From positions 1-64,000 of the forward strand of contig NZ_BMKR01000031.1 of assembly GCF_014644435.1 (NCBI RefSeq): 64,000 nucleotides of DNA, given 5' to 3'. The position numbers and the translations under genes were made by a program. Positions 8,542 to 17,898 of the stretch are shown in pieces; position 1 is the first letter of the stretch; the number at the start of each line of letters is the position of its first letter. The DNA comes from Paenibacillus albidus (GTDB taxonomy: Bacteria > Bacillota > Bacilli > Paenibacillales > Paenibacillaceae). Below the pieces are notes generated by a model. It was not told the origin of the DNA. It made no database searches and worked only from the letters and a program-made list of their open reading frames with translations.

Positions 8542-9774
8542 CTAGGATTTGAACAAAGCCAACGGATGAAGACGGTACATTCGGAAAGCAGGACCCAAGG
8601 AGGCCAGCAAACCGACAGAAAGCGTACCGGCTGCAATGAGCCAATGCTCTGCCGTCCAGTGATAGGGGTTGATCTGAATGCCCGCTTGCGCAAAAAGGGT
8701 GTCTTGCAGCAAATAAGCTCCAGCATGGCCCAGAAGCAAGCCGAGCACGAGGCCTACCATCGTCACCAGCAGGCCTTCACTGGTCAAGCTCATCCAGACA
8801 TAAGCTCTGGATTTGCCGAGCAGACGCAGCAGCCCCACATCCTTGGTACGTTCTCCAACGGCAGCAACCAGGGACAAGAGAATCGTTATGGCAGCCAAAA
8901 AGACACACAATGCCGTCAATATCCCCAGCAGCCGCGACCCCTGATCCACCGCATTCAGCACCTCCGATACCGCTTGGCTGGTATATGCCGCCTGAACCCC
9001 GTTGCTTCCATCAAATAATTCCTTCAGATCATGAGCCCCGAGCAGACTGACGGGCTTGACCAGCACTGCTGTAATTTCACGCTTTTCCTGGCTAAGACCA
9101 TGCACAGCCCACGCATAATCGACTGTCGTAAATACGGCACGGTCATCGGAGGTCTGGAGTGGGGGGAGGATACCCGCAACGGTATAATGAAAGCTTTCAT
9201 GAGCATGCTCCTCGCCACCTTCATGCTCTTCCTCTTCTGCATGCCCAGTCTCCAGGCTTCCATGATCCGCCTCCTGCACAAGTCCGTGCGCACCTGAGAA
9301 CGTATCCCCTACTTGCAGCCCCAGGGATTTGGCCACATACGAACCAATGATAGTTTCACCAGTATGCTCGTACAGTGAACCTTCCTGCAGATTACGGCCG
9401 CCATAACGGGTGACAAAGTACCCGGGATCGATCCCGACAATGGGGAACCCGTTATAATTATCGCCCGTGGTCATGGCAAAAGCCTGATCCACCTCATCAT
9501 CCTGCTGTACCTGCTCCAGAATAGAGAGAGGTATGTTCCCTGTCGGTGCTCCGATGTGATAAAAGGTGTTCAGCACCAGCTGGGTTTCACTTCCCGCTGC
9601 CCCGATCACCAGATCAAACGGTCCGTACCCTTTTTTTGCACCTTGCTCCACACTTTCCCTCGACAGGGTCAGCAGGACGATAAAGGCAACAGTTACCGCA
9701 ACCGCACAGACGGTTAAGAGTGACAGGAAACGCCGATGCATGACGTTGCGGATCGTTAACCGGAAGAGGCTCAT
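8542..9774 (-). CDS. FtsX/MacB-type ABC transporter permease with His-rich external loop
   Basis: A 410-residue permease with one N-terminal membrane segment, a large extracellular domain and three C-terminal segments, the FtsX/LolE topology. The extracellular domain carries a run rich in His and Glu (about 170-197, with His at 171, 178, 184, 190, 192 and 196), an arrangement typical of metal-binding loops. The gene starts inside the stop of the ATPase gene (ATGA at 9771-9774), so the two are coupled, and the lipoprotein follows after 13 bases. The Zrg zinc-uptake system of Vibrio has a similar ATPase/permease/accessory make-up, so a role in zinc handling is a reasonable but untested inference. 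Confidence 0.85.
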   Translation of the reverse strand: MSLFRLTIRNVMHRRFLSLLTVCAVAVTVAFIVLLTLSRESVEQGAKKGYGPFDLVIGAAGSETQLVLNTFYHIGAPTGNIPLSILEQVQQDDEVDQAFAMTTGDNYNGFPIVGIDPGYFVTRYGGRNLQEGSLYEHTGETIIGSYVAKSLGLQVGDTFSGAHGLVQEADHGSLETGHAEEEEHEGGEEHAHESFHYTVAGILPPLQTSDDRAVFTTVDYAWAVHGLSQEKREITAVLVKPVSLLGAHDLKELFDGSNGVQAAYTSQAVSEVLNAVDQGSRLLGILTALCVFLAAITILLSLVAAVGERTKDVGLLRLLGKSRAYVWMSLTSEGLLVTMVGLVLGLLLGHAGAYLLQDTLFAQAGIQINPYHWTAEHWLIAAGTLSVGLLASLGPAFRMYRLHPLALFKS

Positions 9775-10490
9775 AACAGTACCTCTTCCCGTGTGGTCCG
9801 GCCTGTCGTCTGCATGGCGGCCGATGCTCTCCGGACCCGGTTAACGTCTTGAATATTTAGACATTTCGGAAACCTGCTCGCCATGTTGAGATCATGGGTA
9901 ACCACAAGCAAGGTATGCCCCTGGGAAACGCTCAGCTCCAAGAGCAGCTCAGCTATTCCGTCTGCCGTCTCCCAATCCAGACTGCCAGTCGGCTCATCCG
10001 CCAACAGAAGCGGCGGCTCATTCACAAGCGCCCGTATAATTGCTACCCGCTGCTGCTGGCCCCTGGAGAGCTGAGAGGGCAGAAACTGCCCGCGGTCCTG
10101 AAGCCCTACCCGCTCGAGCCAAGAGTCGATCAGCGCTTTTTTCTCCTTGGGAGGTTTCCGGAAGGTCATGGCCATCTCCACATTTTGTCTTGCCGTCAGC
10201 GAGGGAATGAGGTGGAAATCCTGGAGCACATAACCGATCGTAGCGGCCCGGAACGCATCGCGTCCGGCCTCAGACAGCTCATGCAGCGGCTGTCCATTCA
10301 CAGAAATCCTGCCGCTGTCCGCGCGCAGGATTCCGCTGATCAGATGAAGAAGAGTGCTTTTACCGGAACCGCTGGGTCCGGTAATCGCCACATTCTCCCC
10401 TTTTTCAATACGCCACTCAGGTATATCCAGAATCGGCACCTCTCTGCCATCCATACGAAATTGCTTCTTCAAGGCTTGAACTTGCAGCAA
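9771..10490 (-). CDS. ABC transporter ATP-binding protein (LolD/MacB type)
   Basis: A 239-residue ATPase with Walker A GPSGSGKS (38-45), signature LSRGQQQR, Walker B LLLADEPTG and a switch His in VVTHD. It belongs to the subfamily that pairs with FtsX-type permeases and drives mechanotransmission rather than classic import. Start TTG 10490 is preceded by AGGAGGG at seven bases. The downstream permease overlaps by four bases. Alkaline phosphatase begins its own unit 12 bases upstream on the same strand, so read-through from phoA is possible. Confidence 0.9.
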   Translation of the reverse strand: MLQVQALKKQFRMDGREVPILDIPEWRIEKGENVAITGPSGSGKSTLLHLISGILRADSGRISVNGQPLHELSEAGRDAFRAATIGYVLQDFHLIPSLTARQNVEMAMTFRKPPKEKKALIDSWLERVGLQDRGQFLPSQLSRGQQQRVAIIRALVNEPPLLLADEPTGSLDWETADGIAELLLELSVSQGHTLLVVTHDLNMASRFPKCLNIQDVNRVRRASAAMQTTGRTTREEVLL

Positions 10491-10502
10491 GACACTTCCC
10501 TC

Positions 10503-12221
10503 CTATCGCAATGCAATTCGTTCGGAAAGTGCATCCCATTTCAGGGTAGTCCCCTTCAATTGACTGAAGGTACTCAGCGGAAGATACAGCACGCCATTGT
10601 CAACATCAACTGTAGAGGTGGCAGCTTTGCCGTTAAGTTTGACCGTCTTGTCCGTAAGATTAATGTCTACCGTATTCTTTTGCAGGCTCAGCTTTGCCGT
10701 CGCTTTGTCTCCTTTGTAGGTTCCGCCCAATGCTTTGATCAAAGCTTCCGCAGGATAAAGCACTTCATTGTCACGGCTGACTTTAAATTTAGGGTACACA
10801 TATTTGGATTGCAGCTCCTGGGACCGCTTGTTCAAATCAACACCCAGAATGGCCGCGCCGGCTTTGGCAATTTGCGTATTGTCGATCTGTCCCTTAATTT
10901 GATCCGCTATCGGACCATAAGCCCATACTCCTACATCGACTGCGGAGTGGCCATGACCGGACCAGCCCACCAGCAGACGTTTGGAGATTACCGCATTGTA
11001 GGCCCCTTCACGTTTGTAGGAGGACCCGTCTCCCGCCATAATTTGTTGAATCTCTTCATCCGTAAGGTCGGTGATCCACGTATTCCCGGTTACGATGCTG
11101 CGGATTTCCTCTGGCGTTTTTGCCGCTTCAAGAGCAGCGGCCAGCGTTTCGGAGGAATGCTTTTGTTTATCCCAAAGATCTATATTAATCTCATAGATAT
11201 TGTCGCGGGATAAGGAAAGACCGCCCGTTTCGTGGTCGGCCGTGACCACAACGGAGGTATTGCCGTTCTTTTTGGCAAATTCAATCGCCGTTTTGAAAGC
11301 GGCATCGAAGTCCAGCGCCTCCTGCACAAGGGTTGGCAGATCGTTGGCATGACCGGCATGGTCGATACGCCCGCCCTCAATCATCATGACGAAACCTTCT
11401 TTATCGGCGGACAAAATGTTAAGTGCCTTGGAAGTCATCGCCGCCAGACTTGGCGTCTCAGCCGTACGGTCCGGAACATAAGCAACATGGGAGTTGCCGA
11501 ACAAGCCCAGCACCTTGGTATTTTTCGAGGTAAGGGCGTTTAAGCCTGCGGCATTCTCAACAATCTTGTATCCTTTGGCCTGAAAGTCAGGCAGAATGTT
11601 TTTGTCGGTACGTTTGCCTTTTTCGTCTTTGGTGACAAAAAATTGCTTGCCTCCGCCCATCAGCACATCAACGCCGCTCTCCAGATACTGTGAGGCGATC
11701 GCCGATTCATTGTCACGGCTGCGGACATGGGAAGCATAGACAGCAGGTGTGGCATGGGTAATACGCGCTGTTGTCACGAGCCCTGTGGCTTTGCCGCTAC
11801 TCTCAGCAGCTTCTATAACGGAGGCAAAAGGCTTGGATACATCTTCGTTGGAGACACTGATACCCGCGTTATAGGTTTTGTGCCCTGTGGCAAATGCGGT
11901 GCCGGCTGAAGCGGAGTCGGTTACAATCCCCGATACGACTGTATCTCCGTCTTCCCCACGGTCGGCGTATGTAGTCGCTTGTCCTACGTAATAAGGATCA
12001 AGATTGAGGTGGCTTGCCCCTTTGGTATACTGCTGATAATATCTGGCAGCGGAAATTTGGGCAGGTCCCATGCCATCCCCAATCAGAACAATCAGATTCT
12101 TGGATTGGGCTTTGGCAGCCCCTCCTGTACTTGTACCTTGCGATGCTCCAACCAGTGTAGCGCCAGATACTACAGCTACAGTCAATCCGCCAATAACCAT
12201 GCTTTTCATAAGCCTGTTCAT
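10503..12221 (-). CDS. Secreted alkaline phosphatase with C-terminal copper-amine-oxidase N-like domain
   Basis: A 572-residue phosphomonoesterase. A signal peptide covers about 1-27. The PhoA fold follows with metal-binding LIGDGMG (Asp49), the nucleophile motif TDSASAGTA (Ser103), a metal-binding IDHAGHAND stretch, TADHETGGL, and a late GHSAVDVGV. The core ends near residue 475. The last 90 residues, with PAEALIKALGG and DNGVLYLPLSTFSQL, look like a copper amine oxidase N-terminal domain (PF07833), a module often attached to secreted Paenibacillus proteins. ATG 12221 follows GGAAGGGG. It would release phosphate outside the cell; Pho control is likely from the family, but I could not find a clean PhoP box. 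Confidence 0.92.
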   Translation of the reverse strand: MNRLMKSMVIGGLTVAVVSGATLVGASQGTSTGGAAKAQSKNLIVLIGDGMGPAQISAARYYQQYTKGASHLNLDPYYVGQATTYADRGEDGDTVVSGIVTDSASAGTAFATGHKTYNAGISVSNEDVSKPFASVIEAAESSGKATGLVTTARITHATPAVYASHVRSRDNESAIASQYLESGVDVLMGGGKQFFVTKDEKGKRTDKNILPDFQAKGYKIVENAAGLNALTSKNTKVLGLFGNSHVAYVPDRTAETPSLAAMTSKALNILSADKEGFVMMIEGGRIDHAGHANDLPTLVQEALDFDAAFKTAIEFAKKNGNTSVVVTADHETGGLSLSRDNIYEINIDLWDKQKHSSETLAAALEAAKTPEEIRSIVTGNTWITDLTDEEIQQIMAGDGSSYKREGAYNAVISKRLLVGWSGHGHSAVDVGVWAYGPIADQIKGQIDNTQIAKAGAAILGVDLNKRSQELQSKYVYPKFKVSRDNEVLYPAEALIKALGGTYKGDKATAKLSLQKNTVDINLTDKTVKLNGKAATSTVDVDNGVLYLPLSTFSQLKGTTLKWDALSERIALR

Positions 12222-12341
12222 CGTATATCGTATACCCCTTCCTCATGATAGAGTTCTAACCCCATTCTATCTTGGAAAAGTCAGGGAATTGTTAAATCAA
12301 GCCTGTTATAGTATTAAATTAGCAACTGTTCATATAAAATA

Positions 12342-12390
12342 CAAAAAGTCCCTTGGCTTTTCGCGGTGAAGCGAAATAACCAAAGGACTT
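12342..12390 (-). terminator. Intrinsic terminator of ligA
   Basis: On the minus strand AAGTCCTTTGG...CCAAGGGACTT forms a stem, followed by TTTTTGT, 28 bases after the ligA stop. Confidence 0.85.
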
Positions 12391-12417
12391 ATAGGCATTG
12401 CTACTAACGGCCAAAGA

Positions 12418-14430
12418 TTAACTTTCCAGAAGCCTGATTAATTCTTCCTCATCATCAATGACCTGAATACCCAGCTGCTGGGCTTTGGCCAGTTTGCTGC
12501 CTGCTTTTTCACCGGCGATAACAATGTCCGTTTTCTTAGATACACTCCCGGAAACTTTAGCTCCCAGAGCCTCCAGACGTTCTGCCGCTTCTTCGCGGGT
12601 CAGCTTGGTCAAGGATCCGGTTAAGACGACGGTTTTGCCGCTGAAGAAAGAATCGGTGTTGACCACACGCGGCGCTTCCGGAGCCTTCGCTTCTACTCCC
12701 AGCTCCAGCATGCGCTGAATACTCGTCACAACAAATGGATCTGCAAAAAAGCCAACGATGCTCTCCGCCACAATCCCGCCGATATCCGGCAGCTCGGTCA
12801 ATTCCTCGGCAGTGGCCTTCATTACAGCCTGAAGATCATGGTAATGCTCCGCGAGCATCCGGGTTGTGGCTTTGCCAGTGTTCGGTATCCCCAAAGCGTA
12901 CAGGAAGGAGGCGAGATCGCGCCCTTTACTGTCTTCCAGCGCCTTCAGCAGATTCTCGGCTTTGCGTTCCCCGAAACGCTCCAGCTTCACCAGCTGCTCA
13001 AAAGTCAACTCGTACAAATCCGCAGGCTCATGGACATTCAGTTCATCATGCAGCTGTCCGGCAGTCTTGTCGCTGAAGGTCTCAATATCCATGGCATCCC
13101 GTGAGGCAAAATGCGTGATCCGGCTAATAATCTGCGGCCTGCAGTTAAGCTTGTTGTTGCAGAACAAATGCGCACCGCGCATTTCAAGGGGGAATCCGCA
13201 AGCCGGACAGCTCTCGGGGAAGATGATCTCCCCGCCGTCGCTTTCTTCCGTCACCTTGCCCAGGATCTCCGGAATGACATCGTTGGAACGGCGGATGAAT
13301 ACCCGGGTTCCCAGTGCATGCTTCAGATTCTTGCGTTCAATATCGCCGACATTGTTCAGCGTACAGTTCTGCACGGTTACTCCGGCCAGCTCTACCGCTT
13401 CAACCCGGGCCAACGGCGTTACTTTCCCCGTACGGCCTACGTTCCAGGAGACGGATTCCAGGATGGTCGTCGTTTCCTCTGCCTCAAATTTATAAGCCAC
13501 TGCCCAGCGCGGGAATTTATCCGTATACCCCAGCGCTTCCCGAATCCGGAAATCGGTAACCTTGATCACCGCACCATCAATAAGGTAATCCAGTCCGGCC
13601 CGGCTCTCTTCGATCTCGGCCAGCTGCTCGGTAACATCATCAAAGGTCTCGAAATAGGTGAGATAAGGATTCACTTTAAAACGGTTCTTGCGCAGGAAAT
13701 CCATCATCTCCCGATGATCCGCAAACTGTACCCCTTCGGCATAGCCTACATTATAAAAAAATGCGTTCAGCCTGCGGCTGGCTGTCGTCTTCGGGTTCAG
13801 GTTGCGCAGCGCCCCCGCAGCCCCGTTGCGCGCATTCTTCAGCGGCTCCGCTGCACGGGAGTTGTAATCGGCAAGGACCGAAAGGTTCATGATCCCTTCA
13901 CCCTGTACTTCAATAACCCCTTCCTTGAACGGAATCGTTAAAGGCACCGACTTAATCGTCTTGACCTGGGCAAGTATGCCTTCACCCGTTACCCCATTCC
14001 CCCGTGTTGCCGCCTGCACCAGCTCACCGTCACGGTAGGTCAGATTAAGCGTCAAGCCGTCGAATTTCAATTCTACGGCATAACAAGGCACTGGCAGGGG
14101 ATGCTCCGGGTTCTTGGTGTTGTAATCGGCCACTAGCTTAAGCACACGTGCATTCCAGGTGCGCAGCTGTTCGATATTCTGCGCTTTGTCCAGACTCCAG
14201 AGCGGTGAAAGGTGGCGATGTGGTGTAAAACCCTTGAGCAGTTCACCACCGACACGCTGGGTAGGCGAATTCGGCAGCACGATTCCGCTCTCCGCCTCTA
14301 ACGCGACGAGCTTGTCATAAAGGGCATCATATTCCTTGTCGCTGATTTGGGGTGCATCCAGTGTGTAGTATTGATAATTGTGCTGATTCAGCTCGGCCAC
14401 AAGCTCTTCCATCGTTTGCATCACATCCAT
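12418..14430 (-). CDS. ligA: NAD-dependent DNA ligase
   Basis: A 670-residue ligase, the usual length. It seals nicks during replication and repair using NAD. Visible features are the adenylation motif ELKFDG with Lys122 (an isoleucine is more usual before the DG), the OB region, a four-Cys zinc finger (CPACGF then CNNKLNC), the helix-hairpin-helix region (IPNTGKATTRMLAEH, LPDIGGIVAESI) and a C-terminal BRCT domain (GKTVVLTGSLTKLTR). ATG 14430 is chosen over an ATG 21 bases earlier because GGAGGG lies ten bases before it and the upstream ATG precedes this site. It stands downstream of pcrB and pcrA in the arrangement common in bacilli. Confidence 0.96.
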   Translation of the reverse strand: MDVMQTMEELVAELNQHNYQYYTLDAPQISDKEYDALYDKLVALEAESGIVLPNSPTQRVGGELLKGFTPHRHLSPLWSLDKAQNIEQLRTWNARVLKLVADYNTKNPEHPLPVPCYAVELKFDGLTLNLTYRDGELVQAATRGNGVTGEGILAQVKTIKSVPLTIPFKEGVIEVQGEGIMNLSVLADYNSRAAEPLKNARNGAAGALRNLNPKTTASRRLNAFFYNVGYAEGVQFADHREMMDFLRKNRFKVNPYLTYFETFDDVTEQLAEIEESRAGLDYLIDGAVIKVTDFRIREALGYTDKFPRWAVAYKFEAEETTTILESVSWNVGRTGKVTPLARVEAVELAGVTVQNCTLNNVGDIERKNLKHALGTRVFIRRSNDVIPEILGKVTEESDGGEIIFPESCPACGFPLEMRGAHLFCNNKLNCRPQIISRITHFASRDAMDIETFSDKTAGQLHDELNVHEPADLYELTFEQLVKLERFGERKAENLLKALEDSKGRDLASFLYALGIPNTGKATTRMLAEHYHDLQAVMKATAEELTELPDIGGIVAESIVGFFADPFVVTSIQRMLELGVEAKAPEAPRVVNTDSFFSGKTVVLTGSLTKLTREEAAERLEALGAKVSGSVSKKTDIVIAGEKAGSKLAKAQQLGIQVIDDEEELIRLLES

Positions 14431-14599
14431 CTGTGTACATCCCTCCGTCAATTAGGTTCCTAAGCTTCGCTGCAGACTTATATATATTCCTTCATTGCCC
14501 AAAAGAACGCTGCACAATCGCATCAGGCGCGGATAAATCCGCGTCCAGGCGGCTACAGTTGCAGCAGCAAAGCCTCGTGACGTCATACCAAAGGGCGGC

Positions 14600-16957
14600 T
14601 TATTCGACCTTGGTGATAGGTGCAAACCCGGCTAGCAGCCGTTTCACTCCGGTCGGTGCAGGAAAAGCAATCTGCAGCTCCGTATCGTTGCCGGTCCCTT
14701 TGACGGACACCACGGTGCCAATGCCCCATTTGCCGTGGGACACTTTGTCGCCGGCGGTGTAACCTCCGGCCGCCGCAGCCCCCGCACCGGGAGCGCGCAC
14801 CGCTCCCCCGGAAGTCACGGTCACGCGGCTTTTGCCGGCCGCCGCTGACGCGGTGCTTCCGCCAAGCCCGGCGGTGTCCCCGCCGGATGGCGTTGCCGTT
14901 GCGGCTCCGGACCGGCCGCCGAAGTTCCCCCGGCCGCCGCCGCTGAAGCCGCGGCCGCCATAGGCACCGCCGACCTCCGCGCCTCCGCGCCGGAAGCGGT
15001 CCGAGGCCGAGCCCGTATCTTCCTTGAGTTCCTCCGGAATCTCCTCCAGGAAGCGCGACGGCGGATTCGCCGTCGTCCGCCCGAACAGCGTCCGCATCCG
15101 CGCGCAGGAGAGAAACAATTGTTTCTCCGCGCGCGTGATGCCTACATAAGCTAGCCGGCGCTCTTCTTCCAGCTCATCGTTGTCCTGGAAGGCCCGGCTG
15201 TGCGGGAATACCCCTTCTTCCAACCCGATAATAAAGACGGTCGGGAACTCCAGACCTTTGGCGCTGTGCATCGTCATCAGCACCACAGCATCACTGCGGT
15301 CTTCTTCATCGTCATTCACGCTGTCGATGTCTGCGATCAGTGCAAGGTCCGTGAGGAAGGAGACCAGAGACTTGTCCTCGTTGTTTTTCTCAAATTCCAT
15401 AGTCACTGAGATAAACTCGTCGATATTCTCCAGCCGTGAGCGGGACTCCAGCGTGTTCTCATTCTGCAGCTCCAGACGGTATTGGGACAATTCGAGAATC
15501 TTCTCCGTCAGCTCGGTCACGGACAGGAACTCGACCATGCGGTGGAGCGCTTCGATCATATCGTAGAATTCCACCAGCATATTGCGCGTACGTCCGGCAA
15601 AGCCGAGATCGTCCACCGTTTCCAGCACCCGGAAGATCGAGACTCCGCGTTCACCGGCAGCCGCAGCCAGTTTCCCAACCGTCGTATCCCCAAGCCCCCG
15701 TTTCGGAACATTGATGATCCGGGTCAGGCTGATATCATCATCCGGGTTGGACAGCAGACGAAGATAAGCGAGCAAATCCTTGATCTCTTTACGGTCATAG
15801 AACTTGATGCCGCCCACGATTTGGTAGGGAATATCCGATTTGATCAGAATTTCCTCGATAACCCGGGACTGCGCATTGGTCCGGTAGAGGATGGCGTGGT
15901 TCTGGTATTTCTGGCCCTGCTTGACGTTTTTGCTGATCTCTCCGGTGACAAAATACCCTTCATCATGCTCCGAGTCTCCGCGGAACACCTTGATCTTGGG
16001 TCCTTCTTCGGAGTCCGTCCACAGCTTCTTCGGCTTGCGGCCGGTGTTCAGGGCAATAACGCCATTGGCGGCGTTCAGGATATTCGAGGTGGACCTGTAA
16101 TTCTGCTCCAGCAGAATCGTCTTGGCTTCGGGATAATCCTCTTCGAAGTTCAGAATGTTCGTAATATCCGCTCCACGCCAGCGGTAAATGGACTGGTCGC
16201 TGTCCCCTACGACACAGATCCGGTGGTGACTGTCAGCAAGCATGCGGCACAGCATATACTGCGCTCTGTTCGTATCCTGATACTCATCCACATGGATATA
16301 TTTGAACTTCTTCTGATAGAAGTCCAGTACCTCTGGAACCTCTTTGAATAATTCAATCGTCTTCATAATCAGATCGTCAAAATCCAGTGAGTTGTTGCTC
16401 CGCAGCCGTCTCTGGTACATCGCGTATACCTTGGCAATAAGCCCCTCGAAATAATCGCCGACCTTTTGCTCATACTGCGCAGGCGTAATCAGCTCGTTCT
16501 TCGACGCACTGATCACGGCCTGTATGGCCTTGGGTTCAAACTTCTTCGTGTCTATGTTCAGTTCCTTCATACAATTACGAATTACGGACAGCTGGTCCGT
16601 CGAATCGAGGATCGAAAAATTGGAGGTGAAGCCAATCCGTTCAATATCCTTGCGCAGAATACGCACACACATGGAGTGAAAGGTGGATACCCAGATGTCC
16701 CTTCCTTCAGAGCCGACCAGCTTGGATACACGCTCCTGCATCTCCCTGGCGGCTTTGTTGGTGAAGGTAATAGCGAGAATCGCCCAAGGCGGAGCTTTGC
16801 GGTTCGCAATGAGCCAGGCGATCCGGTGGGTAAGCACACGGGTCTTGCCGCTGCCCGCTCCCGCCATAATGAGCAGTGGCCCCTCCGTGGCTTCAACAGC
16901 CTGACGCTGCGGAGGATTCAGCCGGCTTACGGCTTCTTGTATACTAACAAGTTGCAT
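14600..16957 (-). CDS. pcrA: ATP-dependent 3'-5' DNA helicase PcrA
   Basis: A superfamily 1 helicase of 785 residues needed for repair and for rolling-circle plasmid replication. Walker A AGAGSGKTRVL is near residue 38; motif II VDEYQDTN, motif III GDSDQSIYRWRGAD, motif IV EQNYRST, motif V TMHSAKGLEF and motif VI YVGITRAEKQL are all present. A low-complexity stretch rich in Gly, Ala and Ser (about 655-735) lies before the conserved C-terminal tail GDKVSHGKWGIGTVVSV. Two ATGs are possible; ATG 16957 has AAAGGAG at ten bases, while ATG 16966 lies too close to that site. It follows pcrB by 28 bases. Confidence 0.96.
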   Translation of the reverse strand: MQLVSIQEAVSRLNPPQRQAVEATEGPLLIMAGAGSGKTRVLTHRIAWLIANRKAPPWAILAITFTNKAAREMQERVSKLVGSEGRDIWVSTFHSMCVRILRKDIERIGFTSNFSILDSTDQLSVIRNCMKELNIDTKKFEPKAIQAVISASKNELITPAQYEQKVGDYFEGLIAKVYAMYQRRLRSNNSLDFDDLIMKTIELFKEVPEVLDFYQKKFKYIHVDEYQDTNRAQYMLCRMLADSHHRICVVGDSDQSIYRWRGADITNILNFEEDYPEAKTILLEQNYRSTSNILNAANGVIALNTGRKPKKLWTDSEEGPKIKVFRGDSEHDEGYFVTGEISKNVKQGQKYQNHAILYRTNAQSRVIEEILIKSDIPYQIVGGIKFYDRKEIKDLLAYLRLLSNPDDDISLTRIINVPKRGLGDTTVGKLAAAAGERGVSIFRVLETVDDLGFAGRTRNMLVEFYDMIEALHRMVEFLSVTELTEKILELSQYRLELQNENTLESRSRLENIDEFISVTMEFEKNNEDKSLVSFLTDLALIADIDSVNDDEEDRSDAVVLMTMHSAKGLEFPTVFIIGLEEGVFPHSRAFQDNDELEEERRLAYVGITRAEKQLFLSCARMRTLFGRTTANPPSRFLEEIPEELKEDTGSASDRFRRGGAEVGGAYGGRGFSGGGRGNFGGRSGAATATPSGGDTAGLGGSTASAAAGKSRVTVTSGGAVRAPGAGAAAAGGYTAGDKVSHGKWGIGTVVSVKGTGNDTELQIAFPAPTGVKRLLAGFAPITKVE

Positions 16958-16985
16958 GTATAACATGCTCCTTTCTAATCTGGGT

Positions 16986-17744
16986 TTAGAATTCTATCGG
17001 CCGTGTCTTGCGCACAGCTTCAACGGTGAGCAGCGCCTGCTGCACATCCCGGTAAATAATATTGCCTACCACCACGGTATCACAGAGCGCAGCTGCCTGC
17101 CGGGCTTCTGCCTCGCAAGTAATGCCGCCTCCATAAAAAAGCTGACTGTGCTCCAGACTCTCACGCACGGTCTGCACCGTCTCCATATCGCCAAATCTGC
17201 CGCTGTATTCCAGGTATACGACCGGCAGCGACATTAGCCTGTCCGCAACCTGTGCGTATGCCGCAGCCTCATCGCCGCTTAAAGCAGTCTCTGCTCCTGT
17301 AAGACGGGCTACCGCAGAGTCATCATTCAGCACAATATACCCTTCAGTGACTACCTGATCCCACGGTATCAGGAATCCGTAACGTTCTATGGCGCGGCGG
17401 TGGTGGCCTACGATCCAGGCCGGATCGGGTGTGTTCAGCACCATGGGAATCAGATACAGATCAAAGCCGGGAACAGCCGCTTCCAGATCCGATACCTCCA
17501 GGGCACATGGCAGATCATACTGCTGTACTCTATCCAGCAGCTCCACCGTATTCTCATAGGTTACACCGGTAGAGCCGCCGATTAGAATGGCATCCGTTCC
17601 TGACCGGCAAATCGCCGCAAGATCTTCATTGCCAAGCTCACGGTCCGGGTCCAGCTTGAACACATGCCGCCAGAGCTTCATCATTTGCAACACGGGTCTC
17701 ATCTTATAATCATCCTTATCATTCATATGGGCAAATATGGACAA
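16986..17744 (-). CDS. pcrB: Heptaprenylglyceryl phosphate synthase
   Basis: A 252-residue TIM-barrel prenyltransferase that joins heptaprenyl diphosphate to glycerol-1-phosphate, giving an archaeal-type ether lipid precursor in Firmicutes. Family motifs are KLDPDREL, GTDAILIGGSTGVT, DLYLIPMVLNT, EGYIVLN and the phosphate-binding FYGGGITCEAEA and VVVGNIIY. The TTG at 17744 has AGGAGGG exactly eight bases before it; an ATG 18 bases downstream lacks that spacing. It heads the pcrB-pcrA(-ligA) unit. A short gap with a terminator separates it from the next gene upstream. Confidence 0.93.
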   Translation of the reverse strand: MSIFAHMNDKDDYKMRPVLQMMKLWRHVFKLDPDRELGNEDLAAICRSGTDAILIGGSTGVTYENTVELLDRVQQYDLPCALEVSDLEAAVPGFDLYLIPMVLNTPDPAWIVGHHRRAIERYGFLIPWDQVVTEGYIVLNDDSAVARLTGAETALSGDEAAAYAQVADRLMSLPVVYLEYSGRFGDMETVQTVRESLEHSQLFYGGGITCEAEARQAAALCDTVVVGNIIYRDVQQALLTVEAVRKTRPIEF

Positions 17745-17821
17745 GCCAAAAACCCTCCTGCCGCCGCAAAAGATATAAATCCAGTCTAAGTCAGCGAGAG
17801 GAGGTGTGTCAATTTAAACGG

Positions 17822-17855
17822 CACAAAAAGGCGAACATTTTTTCGCCTTTTTGTG
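17822..17855 (-). terminator. Intrinsic terminator after the phosphodiesterase gene
   Basis: CACAAAAAGGCGAA...TTCGCCTTTTTGTG is a near-perfect inverted repeat with T runs on both strands, between the stop at 17899 and the start of pcrB. Confidence 0.85.
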
Positions 17856-17898
17856 GAAGCTTTGGAGATCGCTTAGCAGCAACAGGGATAAAGGGCTT

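Noticed and set aside
12222..12341. Pho box upstream of alkaline phosphatase
   Set aside because: TATAACA and TTTAACA occur, but 14 bases apart rather than the 11-base spacing of PhoP sites.
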